From Cylindrodendrum hubeiense (taxonomy: Eukaryota > Ascomycota > Sordariomycetes > Hypocreales > Nectriaceae), in contig JAANBB010000397.1 of assembly GCA_014621425.1 (NCBI GenBank), positions 1 through 37,947 on the forward strand: DNA of 37,947 bases, read 5' to 3'. A program made the position numbers and the translations under genes. This document shows positions 10,730 through 19,878 of the stretch, piece by piece. How positions within the stretch are numbered: position 1 is the stretch's first letter; the number at the start of each line of letters is the position of its first letter. The notes beneath the pieces were generated by a model that saw only the letters and a list, made by a program, of their open reading frames with translations, searched no databases and had not been told where the DNA came from.

Positions 10730-12790
10730 ATGTCCCCCGAATCGATATCCAAGTCAATCTGTGAGCGATGCCATAACATTGATTACGCCAAAGCGCTTGC
10801 ATACGGCGATACACTCCGACAACATCCTAGCGGCATTATCATAGATGACGATGCATCCCGACTTGTGCCTCCAGTGACAACGGATTGCATATTATGCAAA
10901 TTGTTATCGACCACGGTCGTTTGGAGTAATGATGATTTACTAAATCCTTCGGCATTTAATCTCAGAGCGTTCTCGTTTCTCTCTCATTGTCGTGGGATAA
11001 CTAGGCCAAAACTTGGGGCCAGAGATACCCCTATTCTGCTTCCAGTTTGCAAGTTACACACTGTCTCAAACGCTGGACAATATGGCTTTTACAACCATGG
11101 GGAAGCCGGTTATGTGACGTGCTGTTTTCAAAGCGTTCAGCCAGCGCTCTTTCAGCCACAACGTATTTCCGAGTCGTTTGATTCTCAAAAAGCCCGCCAG
11201 TGGATAAAAAACTGCGAAGAGGATCATGAACTATGCCGTCACCGCTCATTAACTACTTACAATCCCGACTTGGAAGTACCAGGGATGAAGCTCATTGACT
11301 GCGAGACAATGGAGATTACGGAAGCTGGGCCGTCTAAGAAATGGGTAGCGCTGAGTTATGTATGGGCTCCCGGGAAAAAAGGGTTCGCCTCGAAAGCCGG
11401 CGAGAAACTTCCGCACGATATATCTGCAACCATAAAGGACTCTATTGCCGTCACAAAGCTCCTTGGGTATCGATACATATGGGTCGACAAGTACTGTATT
11501 GATCATGGCAACCGCTCCGAATCCGAGGATCATATCAGCAAAATGCACTTGATCTACAGCAATGCTGAATGTGTCATCATTGCAACTGCTGGTTCAGATG
11601 AAAACTTTGGGCTTCCTGGAGTAAGGTTTAATAAACTGTCAAAGCAAAAGACTGTTAAGCTTGGTGGCATTACGATTATAAATACTGGTCCAGATCCGGT
11701 GGATGAGGTTAAGAAGTCTCGTTGGTGGACGAGAGGATGGACGTTGCAAGAAGCAGTGTTTGCTCGCAGAAGCCTTATTTTCACCCAGCATCAGACAATC
11801 TTCGAATGCTCCTGCACGAGCTGGACAGAGGCTATAGGAGGTTTGGAGCATTTAAAGGACCCTGATTTACTCGATTGGAAATCTTGGAACAATGGACGCT
11901 TCCTCTCAAGTCATTTTCGTTACCCAACCCCGAGAGATCCAAATAACGAGATATTCACAAGAATATCAACGGATATCAGATTTGTGGTGCATCTCAACGG
12001 ACTCTTCAGACTTCTCCAAGACTACACAGCCCGAGATCTGACCTATGACTTCGATTCCCTCAATGGAATCAAAGCCATTTTACAGACTAGGGCAAGTAGT
12101 GAGCCGCGATCTGTCATCCTTCAAGGCTTGCTCTACGTTGCTATTGATGGTAGTAAGGAGCTTATTGAACCTTTAATTCTCGCTTCCCTTTCATGGTGCC
12201 ACAAAAGCAGAGTTGACGTGCGACGAAGATCGGAATTTCCCTCCTGGACATGGGCGGGCTGGGCTGGTGCCGTCAAGTGGATGTTTCACCCGCACCTTCA
12301 GTCATCTCGTGATTTACTGCTGGGAATGCGCGGGATTCAATTTGAATCGCGACACGGAAAGCTGCTGTCGACTTTGGACGGTATGTTGCCTGGAGAGGGC
12401 TTGGATGAATCCATTGTCGCGCTTCACTTTGAATCACGATTGGTTCCAACTTCTCTTTTCAATATCAACGGAGATCTAGAAGATTGGAATGATGTTACTG
12501 TTGGACATGGGAGGTGTCTTACAGCAGGTATGAAGCTACCCACTAACTCACCTTCTGAGTTGCTCCAACATCTCGACAGTGGTGTCTGGGGCTGCCTCCA
12601 TCTCGGAGACTTCTGGATTGGTAGTGAATCTATCAACCAGAGTGTCTTACTAATAGTTGAATGGCATGGAAACCAAAGGGCCACACGTGTCGGGGGACTT
12701 TTAGTTGATACTGCCTTATATGCAACGGGAGATTATAGAAGCCCGTTTGGTGAGACACATTTACCTTGGGTTGATGTTTGTCTCATTTAA
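10730..12790 (+). CDS. Heterokaryon incompatibility (HET) domain protein
   Basis: One exon encodes 686 residues. The frame stays open upstream to 10412, but the ATG at 10730 is preferred: the protein then starts MSPESISKSICERCHNID, a Cys-x-x-Cys lead typical of HET proteins, while the upstream extension crosses a CT-rich promoter tract and has no protein character. The HET domain spans about residues 204-340. It opens KWVALSYVWAP, contains YRYIWVDKYCIDHGN and AECVIIATAGSDENFGLPGV, and closes WWTRGWTLQEAV with Trp337; these are the three classical blocks of the family. A conserved downstream block, RDLTYDFDSLNGIKAIL, is also typical. HET domains trigger regulated cell death when unlike fungal individuals fuse, often together with a partner allele or receptor; many paralogues have no assigned partner. 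No NACHT, ankyrin or WD repeats follow. No partner gene is recognised nearby. Confidence 0.93.
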   Translation: MSPESISKSICERCHNIDYAKALAYGDTLRQHPSGIIIDDDASRLVPPVTTDCILCKLLSTTVVWSNDDLLNPSAFNLRAFSFLSHCRGITRPKLGARDTPILLPVCKLHTVSNAGQYGFYNHGEAGYVTCCFQSVQPALFQPQRISESFDSQKARQWIKNCEEDHELCRHRSLTTYNPDLEVPGMKLIDCETMEITEAGPSKKWVALSYVWAPGKKGFASKAGEKLPHDISATIKDSIAVTKLLGYRYIWVDKYCIDHGNRSESEDHISKMHLIYSNAECVIIATAGSDENFGLPGVRFNKLSKQKTVKLGGITIINTGPDPVDEVKKSRWWTRGWTLQEAVFARRSLIFTQHQTIFECSCTSWTEAIGGLEHLKDPDLLDWKSWNNGRFLSSHFRYPTPRDPNNEIFTRISTDIRFVVHLNGLFRLLQDYTARDLTYDFDSLNGIKAILQTRASSEPRSVILQGLLYVAIDGSKELIEPLILASLSWCHKSRVDVRRRSEFPSWTWAGWAGAVKWMFHPHLQSSRDLLLGMRGIQFESRHGKLLSTLDGMLPGEGLDESIVALHFESRLVPTSLFNINGDLEDWNDVTVGHGRCLTAGMKLPTNSPSELLQHLDSGVWGCLHLGDFWIGSESINQSVLLIVEWHGNQRATRVGGLLVDTALYATGDYRSPFGETHLPWVDVCLI

Positions 12791-13526
12791 GAGACGATAG
12801 GATGTAGCTGCTTGTCTATTAGATTAGAGGTAAGGATTTCGGGGGATGGTGTCGGCCTGGGATGTTTGCAACATTTGTCATACTGGGAACGCGTCTTAAG
12901 TTGGGAAATAAGGAATGAAAGTTCTCGCTCAATTGAGAAGAGAGAGAGGATCACTTTTAGCCTCACCAGCTGAAAGTTGACAAGAGAGATCTTTTACATT
13001 TGTTTAAGTCAGTGGATCAGGCCAAACAGTCACTTATCGCAGGGTGTAGGGTAGGACGGAAATATCGTCGTTAAAACCGTCCGTGATGAACATGATCGGC
13101 TATTATCATAAGTACTCTTTAGTACTCGTTTCTAACAATCTCAATTTACTGATCCACTATCTACAGTTTTATCCTTATTATAAATGCATCACTATTTTGT
13201 CAGCATCACCAAAGTTACAGCACCCGTTCAGTGGGTAAGTTGGGACCCTGAGCATCTCTTGACCCTCCGACCGAACACTACCCTATACCACATATACAGC
13301 AAACTTTCAGACAATCGTTACAATGTAATAATTAATTACTTAGAATGAATTAAGAAGTTTAACGTCAAGCACAATCTTATAGAAGATATAATTATAAATT
13401 AATCTGATATCTGAGAATTAAATATGTAAACCAGCTGCGTATTGCTGGTCGTCCTCAATGCAAATATCAGGGCAATACGTCTTCTTCACTCTCCAAACAT
13501 AATGCGTCTTCTCTTAATTTACGACC
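12791..13526. other. Intergenic, convergent 3' ends, with an AT-rich patch
   Basis: This 736-bp gap separates the HET stop from the oxidase stop. The interval at about 13317-13430 is markedly AT-rich compared with its surroundings. I see no open frame with protein character and no repeat structure. Confidence 0.55.
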
Positions 13527-16500
13527 CTATACACCGGGAGTAGTGAAGCCCGGCAACTGAGGCCAGTTGCCGAGGCTAGCCGGGTCGCCACCGATGCGGA
13601 CCCAGGTGGCATGCGAGGGCGTAGGACCGTCGAGCACGAACATCTGGTACCACGAAGGGGGGCTAACGAAGGAGTTAGGCGGCGCCGTGACAGTGCAGGA
13701 GTTGCCGTTGCACGAGAATTCCGGGAAGAGGGTGCGCTGGCCCATGGTGACGCCGTGGGTGGAACCAATGGAGGCCATGAGGGAGACGCGCAGGTTGGCG
13801 GCACCGGCGGCTAGTGTCGACTCGAGCGTGAAGCTGTAGCTCTCGCCGTACTCCCAGTCCTTGTCAGCGACGGAGAACTCGGGCTGCGCGGCACCCGACA
13901 GCAGGTAGTCGGGCCAGAAGTACTCCAGGCGGTGCTCCTGGGGGTGCTTGCCCAGGTCTTGTGGGTCAGAGCCCGAGATGAGCACTTTGCCATCGCTCAG
14001 GAGAATACCCTCGGAGTGATACATGCGGGCAATGGTGGTGTTGGCCAAGACCGTCATGCGATGTCCAAGCGGCTGCTCAGGGTCGTACATGACGGCGTTG
14101 AGGTTGGAGTTGTCAGCCAGACCGAAGCCACCACGGCCGACCTTGGCACCGTTGATCATGAGGAAGCGGCCGTCAGGAAGGGCCACCATGGTGGGCATGA
14201 CGCGCTTCGAGGGCTGTGTGAATGTTAGCATGTGCAGTGTAAAAGGTGGATCTGGGATCTTGTCTTACCATTCTCTCAATCGTCCATTCGGCGCCAGGGA
14301 CCTGAGGATTCATGATGACACAGTTATCGAGGGCCTCGTTACCGGGTTCGGCGGTAGTGCCACCGCAAACGAGAACGGTTAGAGGATCGCTGTAGGGAGC
14401 CACCTGGGGCATGATCATCATGGTGCCCTGCAGGGGGTAGTTGCGGCCAGTCAGCGGGTTGTTGACGGCTCCTGGCATGTCGGGCAGCTTCCGGATGGTC
14501 TGGAAGTCGGTCTGGGAGATGATGCGCGACTCGTTGAACTGAGAAAAGAAGATGTCACCGGTCGGTAGGATGGCCAAGAAGGGGTACGAGTTACGGCGGT
14601 TGATTGTATCCGCACGCGCGAGGTAGTCCAGGTAGGTGGACTCAGTGACGCCCGCAGGGTGAGGGAGCACCTCACACGTCGGGACGATGGGCGCGTCGGA
14701 GCCAGACTCACCACCCATGGCGAGCAGCGAGCCGTTGGACAGGACGATGGCGGTGGGATACCAGCGGGGATCAAAGAGGCGCAGCAACGTGTAGTCCTCC
14801 TCCCAGACGTTGGTGCCGTTGTCAACACCCTGTGGCGAGTCGGGAGTGAAGAAGCGGACGCCGTAGACAGACTCGGCCGACCAACCGCCAATGTTGATCA
14901 TGCGGCCGGCCTTGTCGGGCAGCGTGAAGGAGGCCGAGCAGAAGACGTCGGTCTTGAGGGCGAGCTCGCGGTACGTGTTGGTGGAGTAGTCAAACTCGAA
15001 CGAGCCCTCGGTATCATCCAGCGACGTGCCGTGCTTCTCCACGAAGACGACCTTGTCGTTGATGCCGACGGAGCTGATCAGGGCCACGATGGGCGACGTC
15101 GAAAAGAAGTCGTACTCGCCCGCTGCACTGCCAGATGCGTAATGGAACGTGTTGATCGAGTCACCGGTCCACTCATAGTAGTTGATGTGGTTGCCGGCAC
15201 CGCACGTGTAGTTGCGATCGCCAGGGCATGGCATGCTGCAGAACGAATCGGCCTTGAAGACGTCGCCGCGGGCCTCGACGGCGCCGAGATCGCCACAGAC
15301 ACACTGGCGACCATACTCGACACCACCAGCGGAGTAGCCAAACCTCTGGCAGCGCTCAAGGCAGGTGTTGATTGTCATGTTGCTGCTGGCATAGGTGGCG
15401 GTGTCCTCGTAGAGCCACTCAAGGACATAGGGGTTGCCATTGTCAAAGACGCAGCCCTTGTACTCCCAATCACCGGGCAGGTTGTCCTCCTTGACCACAG
15501 GCACCGGGAAGATGATGAAGTCGCCCTTGGAGTAGAGGGACAGGCGGTTGCCGGCGCCACACAGCTGGGTGGCGTCGCCAGAACAGGGCATGTTGCAGTC
15601 CGACTCGGACGTCTTGGAGGCGCCGTTGTTCAGCGCGTTGCCGCAGTAGCACTCCTCCGAGTACTCCATGCCGGCAACAGTGAAGCCATTCGCAATGCAC
15701 GTGGCAATGCACTTCTCAGGGGTGTTGGATGAAGAGGGGCTTCCTGGTGCGCCGTCCATGGCACGCCCAGCAGGGTCGATGTAGCAGCCCTTGTAAGCCC
15801 AGCCAGTAGGCAGGCCCGAAACGCTGGGAAGCGCCGACGAGGTTGTGGACACAGCAGTTTCACTAGACTCAGTCTCGCCAGCGCTGGAAGTGGACGTCCC
15901 TTCGGCCGAGACCGAAGACGCAGAGCTCGAGATTTCGGTGGTCAGGGTAGAAGCCACAGAGCTCGTGATAGCGGTGGTCAAGGTTGACGCCACATCACTC
16001 GAGACGGCCGTAGTAGCGGAAGGCACCGAGGATGAGGTGTCCGAGGGATCAGGCGCCTCACCAAGGGTCCAGGCACTGAGGCGGTTGGAGCCACCACAGA
16101 ACTGAGAACTGTCGCCATGGCACTTCATGGTGCAGCCCTCGCCAGGGAGGCCGCCGTCATTGGCGTACTCGTTGCCGCAGAAGCACTCACCAGCATACTC
16201 GGTGCCAGCCAGGTCGTAGCCATCGGCTTCACATGCGGCAACACAGAGCTCGTTGGTCATGGCGTTAGCGCCTCCAGCTACATTGACCTGATGGGTGAGG
16301 GCGCGGCCACCAGTACCCTCCCTGCATTCACAGATTAGCTCGCGTTGCAGAAGATGACAGATGCCATCACGATTGGTTGCAGGATCACTCACTCGATGCA
16401 GCCAATATATGTCCACCCGGGAATGGTGGGAGGCTCCACGGGGCTTGTAGATGCAGTGCTCACAAAGACAGACAGCCTATTGCCGGCGCCGCAGTCCTTG

Positions 16501-17262
16501 GTGGTGTCACCAGGACAGGGCATGTCGCAGTCTGTCTCTGGTTCTTTGTTGGGAGGCAGAGTATTGCCGCAGACTATCACACATGGTCAACACCTATAAA
16601 AGACAGACATCCATCGAGGATTCGTTTGAGACTTACAGCATTCCGCAGAGTACTCAACACCGGCATATTTGAAATCACCAGCCTCACAGAAGCTGATGCA
16701 GGTTTCATGGGTCATGTCCTCAGCATCGGCGTAGTAATCGCCATTGAGGACACGGCTAGCAGAGCTGTCCTGGTAGCAGCCGGAATAGCTCCAGTCTGCG
16801 ACGAGGGGGGCAGTGAGGTCGTCGGTGAACACAGTCAACCTGTCGCTAGCACCACAGGGCTGGGTAGCATCACCAGAGCACGCCATGCTACAGTCGGAGT
16901 CGTCCACCAGAGTGGTCGGCACCGTTTGGCCACACCCTACGAGACATTCTGATTAGCAATCGGACTCAATGGTTGGGTCTTGGCGGGCATCACTTACAGC
17001 ACTCAGCTGAGTACTCCATACCGGCGTAGGCGAAGCCAGCATCCGCGCAGTAGGCGACGCACGTCTCCGCCGTCAGGTCGGTCGTGTCATAGTGGACGGC
17101 GCCGTCCAGGGAGCGCTGGGCAACGCTATCAACAAAGCAGCCGATGTAGCCCCAGCCATCCTGTGGAGTTGTTGGCGGTGTCAGGTCCCTACGGACAATG
17201 ACACTAGCCGAAGTTAAGTGAAGGAACGCTGCACCAAGTGCAGCAGACCGAAGGACACCCAT
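13527..17262 (-). CDS. Five-WSC-domain copper radical oxidase (glyoxal/galactose oxidase-like)
   Basis: The protein is 1161 residues in five exons: 17262-16998, 16936-16637, 16573-16393, 16321-14269 and 14213-13527. The sum is 3486 nt, in frame, and introns are 55-71 nt. A signal peptide (1 to about 20) is followed by WSC domains at about 37-125, 137-225, 242-333, 423-512 and 534-632. Each opens W-x-Y-x-G-C and closes [12 protein letters not shown]. A Ser/Thr-rich linker (334-420), probably O-glycosylated, splits three from two. The C-terminal half is a glyoxal-oxidase-type beta-propeller plus DUF1929. All copper-radical residues are present: Cys710 (FCSA), Tyr770 (RWYPT), Tyr998-His999 (MYHSEG) and His1086 ([10 protein letters not shown]). 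WSC domains bind cell-wall or other glycans; the enzyme would oxidise an aldehyde or alcohol and release hydrogen peroxide outside the cell. The substrate is not evident. Two introns interrupt WSC domains at the same codon (EC-W/F-CG), suggesting domain duplication with its intron. Confidence 0.95.
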
Positions 17263-17574
17263 CTAAAACAGAGGTCCCAGTGTTGACAAATGCCAGCAAC
17301 AAAACGAATGTGATGCGAGGGGCCGGAGAATTTTTCGTGATTTCCTATGGGGAAAGGAAAGAAACCCTGGTGGTTCGAAACCTGCGCCTTATATCTCCAA
17401 GTCACCCCCCCGAGCGATCCTAGAAACCGACAAGCTCGCCCAGCTTCCCTTCCCCGTGTTCGCCCCACCGTTCTTCAATAGCTCGAGCCGGTTCAGCGCC
17501 GAAAGCCCAGCTCGTCTGATCTAGAGAAGCGCGAGAGCCCGACCACAGCTATCATCGTCCCATTCGAGGGGGCC

Positions 17575-17602
17575 TTGTTCAGCTGGGGGCGTAGCTGAAC
17601 AA
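17575..17602. repeat. Perfect 10-bp inverted repeat, 8-nt loop
   Basis: TTGTTCAGCT (17575-17584) is followed by GGGGGCGT and then AGCTGAACAA (17593-17602), its exact reverse complement. It lies about 313 bp upstream of the oxidase ATG (minus strand), in its presumed promoter. It may be a dimeric factor site or simply a hairpin; no known motif is assigned. Confidence 0.75.
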
Positions 17603-18043
17603 CCCGATGAGGAGCCATGGGAGAGAATAGCAGTCTTGGGAGCCAGCCTTGCAATCTCCACGGCGCTACCATGTTGTTAGAGCCTGGCGCGCCCTGCAGG
17701 CCGGAGAGGGCTGCCTTGAGTCGGGAGTGACGGCAGGGAATCTAGATTGCCATGCAGCTTTCTGAGATAACAAAACGACCAACCATGGCGAAGTCAGTCA
17801 GCAATTGTTGGTCCGCCCCCTGAGCGCCACGTCGGAGTGGAGCTCGGTACGCAGGGGTCTAACCGATTGACCGCCCAAACCATGGTTGTCAGTCAATCGT
17901 TGCCATCCAAGATCCGCTTTGGCCATCGTCTTCAAGGCGCGGGCTTTTCGTTGAGCGTCGTGCATTTACGCCTCAGCGGTACGACGAGCAGATGTATCAC
18001 CTGAACGGGCTATATCGGTTCCAAGTTCGGATAATATTCACAT

Positions 18044-18098
18044 GTGCCAAGGCCTTGGCTGTCCCAGGTTAAGACACTATTCCCCGGTGCCAAGGCCT
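18044..18098. repeat. Repeated 12-mer GTGCCAAGGCCT, first copy in a palindrome
   Basis: GTGCCAAGGCCT occurs at 18044-18055 and again at 18087-18098. The first copy runs into CCAAGGCCTTGG (18047-18058), a perfect 12-bp palindrome. Noncoding; possible protein-binding sites, no known motif assigned. Confidence 0.6.
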
Positions 18099-18531
18099 AA
18101 TGGCATTTGAAACTACTCATCCATCACAGAAGGGGACGCGAACAGTGCTTGGTACGTTACATCGTGATCAACTCCTTGCAGTTATTCAATGTGGTGGCCA
18201 CCATCCGATTACGACAGAGGGTGGACATGGTAAGTTTCCGTCCAGAAATCACATATGCCGTGAACTTTTAATATCAAATGCGATGTCGATACATCAACGC
18301 TACTTTGTACACACCAACTACCACACCCCACGTGTCACGGTTTGCGGCACAGGAACCCGAAGACCCCCTGTCAGTACATGCCGTCTAGATCGTTCTCTGC
18401 TTGCTATCGCGGCGGACCAAATCGGGATGCATTATCTAGCCAGATAGACCCTAGGAAGAGGGCGCACCCTCCCCTAAAAGGTAGGGGCCGAGACAGGTTA
18501 GGTAGCGGGCACAACTTTACACACATCATGA

Positions 18532-18574
18532 TGGTCGCCTTGGTGGTCGCCTTGGTGACACCTTGGTGGCGCCT
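18532..18574. repeat. Degenerate tandem repeat, 9-12 bp units
   Basis: Four successive units end in CGCCT or CACCT: TGGTCGCCT, TGGTGGTCGCCT, TGGTGACACCT and TGGTGGCGCCT. Noncoding. Confidence 0.75.
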
Positions 18575-18630
18575 TGCCTCAATACCACGTCGTGGCTGCC
18601 ATTGCCACATGTTCCACTGCTTCCATCATC

Positions 18631-18672
18631 ATCTTCCAGGGTGTATCTTCCAGGGTGCATCTTCCAGGGTCG
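18631..18672. repeat. Tandem repeat, three 14-bp units
   Basis: ATCTTCCAGGGTGT, ATCTTCCAGGGTGC and ATCTTCCAGGGTCG stand head to tail, with differences only in the last two bases. Confidence 0.9.
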
Positions 18673-19525
18673 TGTGGGGCGAGGTACAAACTGGACAAGG
18701 GTTTAGCGCTTTCGGATATGTAGATCAACAGGACAAGCACGGACAGAAACTGGGCGTAGCATCGGCGGACCGCAAGCTCCGGACACTCCTCAGCTTAAAA
18801 AAAGACAAGCGGCACAGCTAAGCAAAGTCTACAGGGTCGACACCCCACGCTTTGAGGGAGGGGAGCGGCGAGCTAGGGTGGTAAGGGGCTAGCGCTGTCG
18901 GGAAGCAGATCAACACATCAAGCACAGACACAGACTCGGCCGCTGTGGGTTGTCGACGGTGGACGGAGTGCGTGCATGCATGCTCCGTAATCTTGAGCCA
19001 CAAGCAGGGATGGCAAGGCGAAACAAAGACGACAGGGACTACGACCGGCTCGGCCACAACTCTATCAGAAGGTGGCAACAAAGTTGCATTCGTCCTGTGC
19101 AACCATGGCCAGGAACGCCAAGCGAAGGCTACGTAGATAAGGGAAATGCTTGAATTGCGAGGCGTGAGAGTAAGCACTACGAACCGCATCATGCACTCGT
19201 CATGAACCTTTGATTCATGAACCTTGAATTCTGTTCAGACGCAACATTTCTCGTATGCGCATCTACGTCGAGCTTATCACCGCCAGATGCATGGTCGCGC
19301 TAATATCTATGCATAAAATAAAAAGTACCATACCAACCTGGACATGCGTACATACAGGGACCCATTGTCCTGCATTCGATGACAATCGCCTCGGCTCGGT
19401 TAACGGAGCGAGATAGCATATGTCAGATTCTATACGACATCTCACATCCCCACTCTTCAGGACGACACGAGAGCCAAGAAAAAAAGTCCACAGCTATGAT
19501 TAATAAATTGCTACATGCTGCCAAG

Positions 19526-19561
19526 TCTACTGCGGAGTCTTCTGCGGAGTTTATTGCAGAG
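19526..19561. repeat. Tandem repeat, three 12-bp units
   Basis: TCTACTGCGGAG, TCTTCTGCGGAG and TTTATTGCAGAG stand head to tail. They lie about 320 bp beyond the GH16 stop, in noncoding DNA. Confidence 0.8.
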
Positions 19562-19878
19562 TGGACATGCGATACGATACGAGAAATACAGTACAGAACA
19601 GAACAAAGCATTGTCAAAGCGACCGACGCCGAAGCCAGATTCCAGTCTAAAGAGTAGCGCCCAACCAACTGCCGGCCAACAGCAAGGCCTCGGACGAACC
19701 GGGATCCCCCCTGCCCGACCCACCCGGTTTGTGTGATAGCATCTCCCCGGCATTAAAGCGTCTGTTAAGGGTTAAGGGGCTTTCTCATTCGGTGCCGTGC
19801 ATGCGTTGCGCGCGCAGGGCCAAGGAAAAAAGAACAAGGGAAAAGGAACAAGGCAAAACCGGGAAGCAGGGCGTTCGC

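Larger units (their letters stand above)
17263..19878. other. Long intergenic region with several short repeats, no gene supported
   Basis: About 2.6 kb separates the oxidase start from the 3' end of the GH16 gene on the same strand. The open frames here lack family signal. The region contains a perfect inverted repeat (17575-17602), a duplicated 12-mer around a palindrome (18044-18098) and three tandem-repeat patches (18532-18574, 18631-18672 and 19526-19561). Confidence 0.55.

Noticed and set aside
13317..13430. AT-rich patch, considered as a repeat mutated by RIP
   Set aside because: Only about 110 bp, no recognisable parent repeat or transposon coding remnant, and 3' flanks of fungal genes are often AT-rich.
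14659..15732. 357-residue open frame on the plus strand
   Set aside because: It is antisense to the long exon of the WSC oxidase. It is rich in Val, Gly, Ala and Asp with no domain; GC-rich exons commonly leave the opposite strand open.
17776..17905. Two similar stretches around CCATGG...GTCAGTCA...TTG, considered as a repeat or RNA gene
   Set aside because: The match is short and interrupted, and neither stretch folds into a tRNA-like cloverleaf by eye.
18342..18821. 159-residue plus-strand frame
   Set aside because: It runs across tandem repeats and His/Arg/Gly-rich translation without protein character; likely chance.
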